Shown here in pieces: positions 8,459 through 17,692 of a DNA stretch of 54,990 bases. The stretch covers positions 1 through 54,990 of the forward strand of contig NZ_JABWGQ010000007.1 of NCBI RefSeq assembly GCF_014595975.1, in the 5' to 3' direction. This stretch comes from Sphingopyxis sp. LK2115. GTDB taxonomy: Bacteria > Pseudomonadota > Alphaproteobacteria > Sphingomonadales > Sphingomonadaceae. Position 1 is the first letter of the stretch; the number at the start of each line of letters is the position of its first letter. The notes under the pieces were generated by a model. The model was not told the DNA's origin and did not search any database. It worked only from the letters and a program-made list of their open reading frames with translations. The translations under genes and the position numbers were made by a program.

Positions 8459-11164
8459 TCAGAACGCGGTGCGGAAGCCGACGTAGAAACGCCGTCCGAG
8501 CAGGTCATAGGTCATCGTGTCGGTGTTCGCATCGGTGAAGCTCTGGATATAGGGCGCCTTGCGATCGAAAAGATTGTCGACACCGACCTGGAACCGGGTC
8601 TTCTCGTCGATTTCGAAAGCGACCTGGAGATTGTGGTAGAAGACATTCGGCGTGCTGTAGCCGATGTCGCCGGGGGCCGCATTGAAGTCGGTCGCCTTGC
8701 CGATCCACTGGGTCGACCAGGTCGCGCTGACCCCGTCCTTTTCAGCGGTCAGCACGCCATAGCCGCGCCATTTCGGATAGCCGCCATTGCCGCCGCCGAT
8801 AAAGCCGTCGAAGTCGATCGGCGCGCCGCCGGGGAAAGGCAGGACCACATATTTGTTGAGATAGGTCACGTTGACGTCGAGCGAGACGTTCACGCTGCCG
8901 ATGTCATTGTTGTAAACGAGACCCAGATCGAGGCCGTTCATTTCTTCGCGGCCCGTGTTGATCGGTTGCGCGGAGAGGAAGGTAACCTCGCCGGTCAACG
9001 GGCTGCGGGTAAAATCTTCGCAGAAGGGATGCGAAAGATTCTGGCTCGCATAACAAATGCTGAGCTTTGTCGAGCCCGGAATAGCACGGATCGCATCCTT
9101 GATCTTGATGTCGAACCAGTCGGCAGTGAGCGAGAGTCCCGGAACCAGTCCCTTCGGTGAAATCACCGTCCCGACGGTCCAGGTCGTCGAGCTTTCGGGT
9201 TTCAGATTCTCGTTGCCGCCGACCGTTGTCAGGATCGTTGTACCGAGCTGAACATAATTGGCCGGCACGCCCGACGCCTGACAATTGGCGATCAGTGTCG
9301 CATTGCCGCTGGTCGAATAGCGCGAGCAGGGGTCGGTGGTCGTCAGATTGCCCTCGGAGACGCCGCCGAACAATTCGGGGACGTTCGGAATGCGAAAGCC
9401 GGTGCCGTAGGTGCCGCGCAGGCGGAAGCTGTCATTGATGACCCAGTCGACGCTCCCCTTGTAGTTCCAGTCGCTGCCGAACAGGTCGTAGTTCGAGTAG
9501 CGAACCGCGCCGTCGAGGGTAAGCGACTGGAAGAAGGGTGTGTCGGCCAGAACGGGCACCGACAGTTCGAGATAGGCTTCCTTCGCCGTGCTCGTTCCGG
9601 AGATCGGATCCTGCTGGTTGGTGTTGGCAATACCGAGCACCGTCAGCGGATCGGGATCGCGCCAACCCTTTTCCTTGCGATAGACGACACCCGCCGCGAA
9701 GGAGACGGGGCCTGCGGGCAGCTTGAAGAGATCGCCGTTGATATCGGCGGTGACCGTCGCAAGCTCGTTGCCGCCGCGGTCGCGCGACGTGAACAGGATA
9801 TAGTCGAGAACCTCCGGGGTCAGGTCGCCGAACCCGAGATAGTCGGCGCAGGGGATCGTGGCACCGGCAGCAAGACTGCACTTGGTCGTATCGAGGGAAT
9901 TCGCCACTCGCTCGAGATTGGCGATGTTGGTCGAACCATCGACCGCGGTGTTGCGGCCGAAGGCGCCCGCGATTTCCCATCCCCAATCGTTCGAGAGCTT
10001 GCCGCGGAGGCCAAACGTACCCTGCCAGGTATCGGTTTCCTGGAAGAATTGGCGCGGGCCGGGCTCGGCGAGGCGGCGCTGGATGAGGACGATATTCTGC
10101 CCCGTCGGATTGGTGGGATTGCTCGCCGCGATCGAGAGGTTGCGCAGCGTTCCGGGCGTCGCGATCTGATTCGACTTGCGGAAGGTGTAAAGGAATTCGC
10201 CGAACGCCTCGATATTGTCAGTGATGTCATAGTCGGCGAAAAACGCCGTGCTCACGCGCTCGACCGGGCTCACCGCGTTGAGGAACGGGTTCGAGTTGAA
10301 GTTGTGCTTGGCAGCGCTGTACGGCTCGAAGAAGTTGCCGTTACCGCCCAGCACCTGATTGAAGTTGATCTGCTGGCCGTTCGGCAGCACCGCGCGGCCG
10401 CCGATCGTCGAGGCGCTGTTCACGCAGCTCAGCATGCCGGGCGTGGTTTCGGCAAGCGAGCAAGGCGCGCGCGTTGCCATATTGACCGCGCGGGTCTTCT
10501 GGTAAGTCACCGCCGCCATCACGCCGCCGCGGTCGTTGCGGATCCCCCAGATCAGGTCGGCGGTGAAATCCGAACCGTCGCCCTTTTCGGTGATTCCCTG
10601 GCGCAGGCTGACCCCGAGCCCTTCATAGTCAGTGCGCGTCACGAGGTTGACGACCCCCGCCATCGCGTCGGCGCCATAGATCGCCGAAGCGCCGTCCTTG
10701 AGCACATCGGTGCGCGCGAGCGCCACCACCGGGATCATGTTGAGGTCGGGCGACGAATTGGCGCCGGTGCCGCCCGCGACGAGGCGGCGGCCGTTGAGCA
10801 GAACAAGCGTGCGCTTGATGCCGAGACCGCGCAGGTTCACCTGCGCCGTGCCATATCCATTGTTCGCCCAATAGGCGGAGGTCTGGTTGCCTGCGAAGCC
10901 GGCGTTGGCGGGAAGGCGCTGCAGCACCGTCTCGATATTGACGACGCCGGTGTTCTCGATCTGCTCGGCCGACACGACGGTCGCGGGGCCGACGCCCGCG
11001 AGATCCTGGCGACGAATGCGCGAGCCGGTCACGACGATGTCCGATCCGTTCGGAGCATCCTCCGCGGCGGGTGACTGCGTCGCAGCATCGCTCTGCGCGA
11101 GCGCTGGCGTTGCAAAGGTCGCGACCGCTGCGGCGCTGGCGAGCAAAATTGTCCTGGTCATCAT
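8459..11164 (-). CDS. TonB-dependent outer-membrane receptor (first)
   Basis: Outer-membrane active transporter of 901 aa: signal peptide ending ALAQ (about 24), TonB box region SDIVVTGSRI (about 40-50), plug domain (about 60-180, with VNLRGLGIKRTLVLLNGRRL and DGASAIYGADAMAGVVN), then a 22-strand barrel ending in FYVGFRTAF. First gene of an operon with two PepSY proteins. It carries two separate candidate controls upstream: a GntR-type palindrome (11212-11221) and an ECF-type promoter (11292-11318). The ligand is unknown. The shared promoter with copper genes suggests a copper or other metal complex; the HutC-like regulator suggests a histidine-related ligand. Confidence 0.92.
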   Translation of the reverse strand: MMTRTILLASAAAVATFATPALAQSDAATQSPAAEDAPNGSDIVVTGSRIRRQDLAGVGPATVVSAEQIENTGVVNIETVLQRLPANAGFAGNQTSAYWANNGYGTAQVNLRGLGIKRTLVLLNGRRLVAGGTGANSSPDLNMIPVVALARTDVLKDGASAIYGADAMAGVVNLVTRTDYEGLGVSLRQGITEKGDGSDFTADLIWGIRNDRGGVMAAVTYQKTRAVNMATRAPCSLAETTPGMLSCVNSASTIGGRAVLPNGQQINFNQVLGGNGNFFEPYSAAKHNFNSNPFLNAVSPVERVSTAFFADYDITDNIEAFGEFLYTFRKSNQIATPGTLRNLSIAASNPTNPTGQNIVLIQRRLAEPGPRQFFQETDTWQGTFGLRGKLSNDWGWEIAGAFGRNTAVDGSTNIANLERVANSLDTTKCSLAAGATIPCADYLGFGDLTPEVLDYILFTSRDRGGNELATVTADINGDLFKLPAGPVSFAAGVVYRKEKGWRDPDPLTVLGIANTNQQDPISGTSTAKEAYLELSVPVLADTPFFQSLTLDGAVRYSNYDLFGSDWNYKGSVDWVINDSFRLRGTYGTGFRIPNVPELFGGVSEGNLTTTDPCSRYSTSGNATLIANCQASGVPANYVQLGTTILTTVGGNENLKPESSTTWTVGTVISPKGLVPGLSLTADWFDIKIKDAIRAIPGSTKLSICYASQNLSHPFCEDFTRSPLTGEVTFLSAQPINTGREEMNGLDLGLVYNNDIGSVNVSLDVNVTYLNKYVVLPFPGGAPIDFDGFIGGGNGGYPKWRGYGVLTAEKDGVSATWSTQWIGKATDFNAAPGDIGYSTPNVFYHNLQVAFEIDEKTRFQVGVDNLFDRKAPYIQSFTDANTDTMTYDLLGRRFYVGFRTAF

Positions 11165-11211
11165 AGCGAAACCCCCTGATGGTTGGCTGATTCCCCTCAG
11201 AGAGCATCAAA

Positions 11212-11221
11212 TGTATATACA
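11212..11221. promoter_or_regulatory. TGTATATACA palindrome before TonB receptor operon
   Basis: Perfect ten-base palindrome, 48 bases upstream of the receptor start. The minus strand reads TTCAAT, 17 bases, TATATA, so the palindrome would cover a -10 box, the classic position for a GntR-family repressor site. The sequence resembles HutC-type operators and the site at 6189-6202. Confidence 0.55.
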
Positions 11222-11291
11222 GGTCAATAAGAATTTATTGAATCATATCAATTGGTTATGAAGTAAATTCCGGGCGCACGATACTTACTAG

Positions 11292-11318
11292 ATACGCACC
11301 CCAAAGCTCTACCCCTCA
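11292..11318 (-). promoter_or_regulatory. ECF-sigma-type promoter, site A
   Basis: On the minus strand: TGAGGGG, 14 bases, GCGTAT. The same bipartite word with identical spacing occurs at five other places in the window. It points at the TonB receptor-PepSY operon, with about 127 bases between the -10-like box and the start codon, so a long leader containing the GntR palindrome is implied. Confidence 0.7.
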
Positions 11319-11449
11319 TCAATTTTGAAATTTTTTCCGGCCTGAGCCTTTTCGCGCAAGGAGCCGGCGGGCCCCTCCCTCGGCTTGCTTATGAAATGAC
11401 ATGATTAAGTGGGTCGGCACAGCTTGGGGGCGCGACCGACTTGAGCCGC

Positions 11450-12202
11450 TCAATGCGAAAGTATCTGTTCGAGAAAGGTCCGTGCGCGCTCGCTTTTCGG
11501 CGCGGCGAAAAAATCTGCCGGCCTTGCGTCTTCGATGATCTGGCCCTGATCCATGAAAAGCATGCGATCGGCCGCCTCGCGCGCGAATCCCATTTCGTGC
11601 GTCACGCACACCATCGTCCGTCCTTCGCCGGCAAGGGACGTCATCACATCGAGTACCTCCTTGATCATCTCGGGATCGAGCGCCGATGTCGGCTCGTCGA
11701 AGAGAAGAATCCGGGGCTCCATCGCCAGAGCGCGAGCTATTGCGGCCCGCTGTTGCTGCCCTCCCGAGAGCTGCCCCGGATATTTGCCCGCCTGGTCGCC
11801 AATCCTCACCTTGTCCAAATAGGATATGGCGCGCGCCTCCGCCTCCGGAAGAGACAAGCCGCCGAGCAGGACGGGCGCGAGGGTGCAATTCTCCAGCACC
11901 GTCTTGTGCGGGAACAGATTGAACTGTTGAAAGACCATGCCGACGGCGCGGAGCGCCGCAACGGCCTCCCGCGACGCGTCGGTTATCCTGGTTCCCTCGA
12001 TCAGGACGGCACCGGAGTCGGGCACCTCGAGCCTGTTCATGCAGCGAATGAGCGTCGATTTGCCGGAGCCTGAAGGGCCGCAAATCACGATCCGCTCGCG
12101 CGGGGCGATTTCGAGGTCGATCGAGCGGAGGGCATGATAGGCGCCATAATATTTGTCGACCTGCCGCAAGCTGACGGCCGCGTGGCCCGAGGCGTCGGTC
12201 AT
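11450..12202 (-). CDS. Polar amino acid ABC transporter ATP-binding protein
   Basis: ATPase subunit of a PAAT-type importer, 250 aa. Walker [10 protein letters not shown] at 42-50, signature LSGGQ at 145-149, Walker B ILLFDEP at 165-171 and the switch histidine in CVTHEMGFA are all intact. It resembles AapP/GlnQ. The start overlaps the stop of the lyase gene by four bases. Last gene of the four-gene amino acid operon. The 247 bases after it hold no gene except the promoter region of the TonB receptor operon. Confidence 0.92.
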   Translation of the reverse strand: MTDASGHAAVSLRQVDKYYGAYHALRSIDLEIAPRERIVICGPSGSGKSTLIRCMNRLEVPDSGAVLIEGTRITDASREAVAALRAVGMVFQQFNLFPHKTVLENCTLAPVLLGGLSLPEAEARAISYLDKVRIGDQAGKYPGQLSGGQQQRAAIARALAMEPRILLFDEPTSALDPEMIKEVLDVMTSLAGEGRTMVCVTHEMGFAREAADRMLFMDQGQIIEDARPADFFAAPKSERARTFLEQILSH

Positions 12203-13446
12203 GACGCCTGCCCCCGGCCGCGGAGCGCTCGTACCCGCGCGAAGGCTGCGGCGAGGTCGGCGATCAGATCCTGCGGCGCTTCGAGGCCGGCGTGAATGCG
12301 GATCAGCGCCCCATCTGCCTCGCCATTGGGAAAATCGCGGATCGGAGCGGGCCACGCCGGAACCGCGAGACTTTCGAAGCCGCCCCAGCTCGAACCGAGC
12401 TGGAATAGCGAGAATTCGTTGAAAAAGGCGCTGGTTTCGGGCGGGGTCAGGCCATCGAGCTGAACACCGAACAATCCGGAAGCACCGGTGAAATCCCGCT
12501 TCCAGATTGCATGGCCGGGGTCGGCGGGATGAGCCGGATAGCGGACCGCAACCACTTCGGGTTGCTGGGCGAACCATTCGATCAGCGTCGCTGCGGTGCG
12601 CTGGTGGCGTTCAAGGCGCGCATCGAGCGTCCTGATGCCCCGGTGGACCAGATAGCAATTGTCGGGACTCGCGCAGTTGCCCCAGCGCGCCGCCGCGTCC
12701 TTGAGCTGGCGGTAGACGGCATCGCTGGCCGCCGTCATCGTGCCGAGCAGACAGTCGGAGTGCCCCGAGAGATATTTGGTTGCCGAAGCAAGCGAGATGT
12801 CGACGCCATGGGCCAAGGGCTTGAAGAAGAGCGGCGTGGCCCAGGTGTTGTCGAGAGCGGTCAATATGCCCCGGCTGCGCGCAACCGCCGTGATCGCGGG
12901 GACGTCGATCATATCGAATGTCTGCGAGCCCGGGGTCTCCATATAGATGAGCCGGGTGTTGCTGCGGCACAGCCCGGCAATCTCCGCTCCGATATCGGGC
13001 CGGAAATATTCCACCTCGACCCCGAAACGCGCGAGAACGTCGGTCAGAAACTTGCGGGTCGGCCCATAGACGCAGTCCGCGACGAGCAGATGGTCGCCCC
13101 CGGCCACGAAAGCCGTGAGGGCTAGCGCGATTGCGCTGGTTCCGGACGAGGTGATGACGGTCGCGCAGCCGCCTTCAAGTTCGCTGACAGCCTCGGCGAG
13201 CGCAAAGGTCGTTCGCGTTCCGTACAGGCCATAGATGACCTCATCGTAGAGACCCTGGTGCCGGTCCATATAGGCCTCGACGCTGTCGTAGATAATGGTG
13301 GAGGCCCGGTCGACGGGCGGATTGATGAGGCCCCGCTGATCGCACGGACGGGGACCGCCGTGCACGGCACGCGTCGGATCCTGCCAGGCGCGCCCTTTCG
13401 GGCTTGCCGGCTCCCCGGGCCATTTTCTGTCGTGATTATCCTGCAT
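12199..13446 (-). CDS. Cys/Met-metabolism PLP enzyme, cystathionine beta-lyase-like
   Basis: Fold-type I PLP enzyme of 415 aa, a normal length for the family. The lysine that holds PLP is K224 in [11 protein letters not shown], with D199 in ALDNTWATP. The [21 protein letters not shown] and SSWGGFESL stretches resemble alphaproteobacterial MetC. The expected reaction is C-S bond cleavage giving pyruvate, ammonia and a thiol, although gamma-lyase or another specificity is possible. It is embedded inside an ABC importer operon, overlapping the permease gene by 11 bases and the ATPase gene by four. This suggests that it acts on the imported sulfur amino acid. Confidence 0.85.
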   Translation of the reverse strand: MQDNHDRKWPGEPASPKGRAWQDPTRAVHGGPRPCDQRGLINPPVDRASTIIYDSVEAYMDRHQGLYDEVIYGLYGTRTTFALAEAVSELEGGCATVITSSGTSAIALALTAFVAGGDHLLVADCVYGPTRKFLTDVLARFGVEVEYFRPDIGAEIAGLCRSNTRLIYMETPGSQTFDMIDVPAITAVARSRGILTALDNTWATPLFFKPLAHGVDISLASATKYLSGHSDCLLGTMTAASDAVYRQLKDAAARWGNCASPDNCYLVHRGIRTLDARLERHQRTAATLIEWFAQQPEVVAVRYPAHPADPGHAIWKRDFTGASGLFGVQLDGLTPPETSAFFNEFSLFQLGSSWGGFESLAVPAWPAPIRDFPNGEADGALIRIHAGLEAPQDLIADLAAAFARVRALRGRGQAS

Positions 13447-15628
13447 AGTTTAGTTTCCGTTCGATCTTCATGCTGAGCCGGGACAGGGAGAAACAGAGGA
13501 GGAAAAAGATTGTCCCGGTAAAAAGATAGGCTTCGGCGAAATAGGGTCGCCATTGCGCCTCGACGTAGGAGAGGCGGGTCGTCTGCAACAAATCGAAGAC
13601 GCCGACGATGAGGACGAGCGTCGTGTTCTTGACCTCGCTGATCGAAGTGTTGACCAGCCCCGGCACGCTGACTTTCAGCGCCTGCGGCAACAGGATATGG
13701 CGCCGCGCCTGCCATTTGGTGAGGCCAAGAGCATGCGCGGCCTCGGCTTGCCCGACGGGAACCGCCAGCAGGCCGCCCCGGATGACCTCGGCCATATAGG
13801 CGGCAGTGAAGAATATGAGCGCGAGCTGGACGCGCGGCAGGCTGTCGATCGAGAGATAGGAGGGCACGAACAGCGGGAACAGGACCGCAGCGAGGAAGAG
13901 CACTCCGATCAGCGGCGTTCCGCGAACCAGCTCGATGAAGGCGACGCTCGGCCAGCGAATGCCGCGCCGCGCCGACCTGCGGCCGAACGCGAGGAGTATA
14001 GCCAATGGAAAAGCGCCGACCACCGCAAGGCTCGCGAGCAGCAATGTGACCGGCAGGCCGCTCCACTTCTCCATCGGGACATAGGAAAGGCCCGCGAATC
14101 CTCCTCGTAGCAGAAGTACCGCCACGGCGATTGCGCCGAGCCAGACAAGCCCGAGGCGGCTGCGCCAGAATCGCGGGACGAAGGAGAAGGCAAGGCATGA
14201 AAGCAGCGCGGCCGCCGCTGCTGCGGACCGCCACTGCTCGGCTTCGGGATAGGTGCCAAACAATATCAGCCGCGCATTTTCGCGGAGGAATGGCCAGCAA
14301 GCACCGCTGGCCAAACGGCAATCGGCCGCGCCCCCGGCGAAGGTCGCGTCGAACAGCAGCCACGAGAGCCCCTTGCCGGCGAAAGCCGCGGTCATGGCGA
14401 GGATCGCGATGGTGAGTATCGACTGGCGTCCTCCTCTGAACAGATTGCGCCGTATCCACGACGGCCAGGCGGTCGCCGAGCGCAGCGGAAAGGGTTCGAG
14501 GGGCGCCGACTGGATGCTCCGGCCGGGCTGCCCGGCGACGCTCCAGCCCAACTGGCGGGCATAGAGGCCGGTGACGAACGACAAGGATAGCGAAAGCAGC
14601 AGGAAGGTCGCGACGATCAGGCCGACGCCCTCGATCGCCTGCCCTGTCTGACTGATGACGGTATCGACCACCGAGACAAATTCGGGATATCCGATCGCGA
14701 CCCCCAGGGAGCTGTTCTTGATCGTGTTGAGATGCCAGCTCGTCATCGGCGGTATGGCGATGCGCAGCGCTTGCGGCATCACGATCCGTCCCATTGTTTG
14801 CGCGGGCGACAGGCCGAGCGCTTTGGCGGCCTCGCTCTGCCCTGCGGGAACGGCGAGGATCGCGCCGCGGAATATCTCGGCCAGATAGGCCGAGGCATAG
14901 ACCGAAAGGCTGGCGACCAGCGTCAGAAACTCCGTGGAGAGCGACAATCCGCCGACGGTTCCGAAGCGCCCCGCCCGCGGCAGATCGATCCCGCCCCACA
15001 GCAAGAGCGGCACCAGGGAGATGCCGGCGAAGGCCAGCGCAGTGCGCGTGCGAACGGCTCCTCGCCGCACGGCACCCAGCAGGATCGCACAGGCGACGAT
15101 CGCGATGAGAAAGACCGGCCGTCCCGGATCGGCCAAGGAGAGCGCGGGGAGGTGCAATCCCCGATTATCGAGGTCGAACGGTCCGACGGCGCCCGGGCCG
15201 GGTCCGGGCAGACCGAACAGCAGCGCGGCGTACCAGACGAACATCTGGAGCAGCAGCGGAATATTGCGAACCAGCTCGATATAAAGGCCGGAGAGCCTCG
15301 CAAGCAGCCAGTTGGACGACAGGCGCGCCATGCAGACCGCGAGGCCGAGCAAGGTCGAGAAGATGATGCCGAGCGCCGATATCAGGAGCGTGTTGAGAAG
15401 ACCCACCGCCAGCGCCGCGGCATAGGAATCGCCCGGCGCGTAAGCAATCAGCGTTTCGCCAATCGCGAAACCCGCCCGGTCGAACAGGAAACCGAACCCC
15501 GTCCGGATGTTTCGGTCCGCGAGATTGTCCGCCAATGTCGCAAACAGGCCGTAGGCGACCACAAGCCCGCCCGCGATCAGCAGCCAGGGTAACGCAGCGA
15601 TGGCAAGCCGCCTGTGTTTATGAGTCAT
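13436..15628 (-). CDS. Double-permease protein of amino acid ABC importer (AapQ-AapM fusion)
   Basis: Single inner-membrane protein of 730 aa holding two HisM-type permease units. The first (about 1-365) carries YLAEIFRGAILAVPAGQSEAAKALGLSPAQ and the second (about 385-730) YMAEVIRGGLLAVPVGQAEAAHALGLTKWQ. Each is the EAA loop that contacts the ATPase, and each is complete with its own helices. AapQ and AapM are normally separate proteins. Here one frame joins them with no stop, so the heterodimeric channel is made as one chain. It overlaps the binding-protein gene by four bases and the lyase gene by 11. Confidence 0.88.
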   Translation of the reverse strand: MTHKHRRLAIAALPWLLIAGGLVVAYGLFATLADNLADRNIRTGFGFLFDRAGFAIGETLIAYAPGDSYAAALAVGLLNTLLISALGIIFSTLLGLAVCMARLSSNWLLARLSGLYIELVRNIPLLLQMFVWYAALLFGLPGPGPGAVGPFDLDNRGLHLPALSLADPGRPVFLIAIVACAILLGAVRRGAVRTRTALAFAGISLVPLLLWGGIDLPRAGRFGTVGGLSLSTEFLTLVASLSVYASAYLAEIFRGAILAVPAGQSEAAKALGLSPAQTMGRIVMPQALRIAIPPMTSWHLNTIKNSSLGVAIGYPEFVSVVDTVISQTGQAIEGVGLIVATFLLLSLSLSFVTGLYARQLGWSVAGQPGRSIQSAPLEPFPLRSATAWPSWIRRNLFRGGRQSILTIAILAMTAAFAGKGLSWLLFDATFAGGAADCRLASGACWPFLRENARLILFGTYPEAEQWRSAAAAAALLSCLAFSFVPRFWRSRLGLVWLGAIAVAVLLLRGGFAGLSYVPMEKWSGLPVTLLLASLAVVGAFPLAILLAFGRRSARRGIRWPSVAFIELVRGTPLIGVLFLAAVLFPLFVPSYLSIDSLPRVQLALIFFTAAYMAEVIRGGLLAVPVGQAEAAHALGLTKWQARRHILLPQALKVSVPGLVNTSISEVKNTTLVLIVGVFDLLQTTRLSYVEAQWRPYFAEAYLFTGTIFFLLCFSLSRLSMKIERKLNYAG

Positions 15629-16695
15629 CGCATCGGCAACGGGTAGATCAGCCCGCCGTCCCGATAGAGCTTATTCTGTCCGCGTTCGACGCCGAGCGGC
15701 GTAATGTGCCGGTCGAAGATTTCGCCATAATTGCCGGTCGCCTCGATTGCCCGGTACGCCCAGTCATCGTCAAGGCCGAGCGACTTGCCGAATCCGGGCA
15801 AGCCGCCGAGCATCTTGCGCACTTCAGGGTCGCGCGAGGCCATCCGCATGCGCGCGGCATTCGCGCGGGTGACCCCCATTTCCTCGGCAGCGAAGAGCGC
15901 GTTCAGCACCCATTTGTTGATCTCGTACCATTGCTCGTCGTCGCTGCGCACGACTGGGCCGACCGGTTCTTTGGTGAGCCGCTCGGGCAGCACCACATAA
16001 TCGTCGGGATGCGCGGTGTCGGCCAGGCGGATCACCGTCAGCGTGAAGGCATCGGTGGTCATTGCGTCGCACCGCCCGGCAAAGAAGGCGAGCTTGGCTT
16101 CCTCGGGATTCTCGAACACGACGGACTGGAAACGCAGCCCCTTGCGCTCGAAATATTCGGCGGTGTTGAGTTCGGAGGTCGTCCCCTTGGTGATGCAGAT
16201 CGATGCGCCATCGAGATCCGTCGGAAGCCGCACACCCGATCGCCGGGGCACCAGGAAGCTCTGCCCGTCATAATACATGGTGCCGACGAAATTCACCCCG
16301 AGGTCGGTGTCGCGCGTCAGCGTCCATGTCGTCGTCCGCGACAGGACGTCGGCCTCGCCCGTCTGCACGATCGTGAAGCGCTTGTTCGAGGCGACCGGCA
16401 TGAACCGGACCTTGCGGGCATCGCCGAGGACCGCAGCGGCGAGCGCCCGGCAGTAATCGACGAAGAAGCCCTGCCAGCGTCCGCGTTTGTCGAGATAGGA
16501 CATGCCGAGCTGCCCCGTATGAATTGCGCAATTGAGCGTTCCGCGCGCGCGAATCCGCGCAAGCGTCGATCCCTTCGCCGCGGCGATTTCATGCCCACCG
16601 GTGCCGGCGGGCTCGCGGCCGCAGCCGCCGAGTAACAGGGCGCCTGCGGCGAGCAGCGCCGGTAACCAGCGGCGCGATGCGTGCGACCTATTCAT
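15625..16695 (-). CDS. Amino acid ABC transporter substrate-binding lipoprotein (AapJ-like)
   Basis: Periplasmic binding protein of 356 aa with a lipoprotein signal: a hydrophobic run, then LLLGGC (about 20-25). The SBP_bac_3/AapJ features include LARIRARGTLNCAIHTGQLGMSYLDKRG, a GFFVDYCRALAAAVLGD segment and CDAMTTDAFTL. ATG 16695 was preferred over 16722 because the signal peptide begins there. First gene of the operon and divergent from lysR over 55 bases. AapJ is usually a soluble periplasmic protein; the lipobox makes this one membrane-anchored. Confidence 0.88.
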   Translation of the reverse strand: MNRSHASRRWLPALLAAGALLLGGCGREPAGTGGHEIAAAKGSTLARIRARGTLNCAIHTGQLGMSYLDKRGRWQGFFVDYCRALAAAVLGDARKVRFMPVASNKRFTIVQTGEADVLSRTTTWTLTRDTDLGVNFVGTMYYDGQSFLVPRRSGVRLPTDLDGASICITKGTTSELNTAEYFERKGLRFQSVVFENPEEAKLAFFAGRCDAMTTDAFTLTVIRLADTAHPDDYVVLPERLTKEPVGPVVRSDDEQWYEINKWVLNALFAAEEMGVTRANAARMRMASRDPEVRKMLGGLPGFGKSLGLDDDWAYRAIEATGNYGEIFDRHITPLGVERGQNKLYRDGGLIYPLPMR

Positions 16696-16750
16696 AAACG
16701 AGGCTTTCAATGCTAGCGCCATAAGAAATAGCTATAGGGAGCGATGTCCG

Positions 16751-17656
16751 ATGAACCTGCGTCACCTCGAAGCCTTCAGGGCCGTGATGCTCTCGGGATC
16801 GGTCACCCAGGCCGCGCAGTCGCTCAACCTGTCGCAACCCGCGGTGAGCAAGATGCTTGCCGAGCTCGAGCATCAGCTGGGCTTTCAGCTCTTCCTGCGT
16901 TCGCGCGGCAGCGCGCTCACCGTGACGCCCGAAGCCGACGCCTTTTTCTACGAAGTCGAGCGGAGCTTCTCGGGCATTGCGGCCCTGAAGCGGGTAGCGG
17001 AAGACATCCGCAACATGGCGACCGGCACGCTCCGGATCGCCGCCCTTCCGGCGCTCGCGGTCAGTTTCCTGCCGCGTGTGATCGCGGCCTTTCGCGAGAC
17101 ACATCCCGGCGTCACCGTTCAGCTCCAGACCCGCAGTTCCTCGACGGTGCGGCAATGGATGGCGAACCAGCAGTTCGACATCGGGCTCGCGACGCCGGCG
17201 CGCGAATTGCCCGGCATAAGGATGGAGCGCTTCCTGCGCTGCCCCGGCGCCTGCGTTCTCCCTGCCGGCCACCGCTTGGCCGTCAAGGACGTCATCCGGC
17301 CGGCCGATCTCGAGGGCGAGCCCTTCATTTCGCTCGCGCTCGAGGACGGCGTGCGTCACCGCATCGACCGCATTTTCGAGGACGCGGGCGTCCACCGCGA
17401 GATGGTCATCGAAACCCAATATGCGATGACCATCTGCGCGTTTGTCATGCAGGGGGTCGGATGTTCGATTCTCAACCCCGTGACCGCAGCGGATTATGCC
17501 GAGCGGGGCCTTACGGTCCGTGATTTCGCGCCGGAGGTCCATTTCGAATATATGCTCTTCACGCCGAAGTTGAGGCCGATGTCCCAAGTCGCTGCGGCCT
17601 TTATCGCGGTGCTCGAATCCCACCGCGACGCGATGTTCGGCTCCGACGCCAGCTGA
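16751..17656 (+). CDS. LysR family regulator of the amino acid operon
   Basis: Regulator of 302 aa: N-terminal HTH (about 1-60, GSVTQAAQSLNLSQPAVSKMLAELE) and a C-terminal LysR substrate domain (about 90-295). It resembles regulators of sulfur or amino acid catabolic operons, but no closer assignment is possible. It is divergent from the binding-protein gene. The short spacer contains AATAGCTAT near 16727-16735, a possible half of a T-N11-A operator. It probably activates the importer-lyase operon and perhaps TonB receptor 2. Confidence 0.85.
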   Translation: MNLRHLEAFRAVMLSGSVTQAAQSLNLSQPAVSKMLAELEHQLGFQLFLRSRGSALTVTPEADAFFYEVERSFSGIAALKRVAEDIRNMATGTLRIAALPALAVSFLPRVIAAFRETHPGVTVQLQTRSSSTVRQWMANQQFDIGLATPARELPGIRMERFLRCPGACVLPAGHRLAVKDVIRPADLEGEPFISLALEDGVRHRIDRIFEDAGVHREMVIETQYAMTICAFVMQGVGCSILNPVTAADYAERGLTVRDFAPEVHFEYMLFTPKLRPMSQVAAAFIAVLESHRDAMFGSDAS

Positions 17657-17692
17657 AGACACAAGACGCCGCACGGCCCTCACGGCCACCGA

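Noticed and set aside
10049..11074. 341-codon plus-strand frame
   Set aside because: Antisense to TonB receptor 1, rich in Arg/His/Asp, no family features. Same reasoning for similar long antisense frames over the copA, cus and aap genes.
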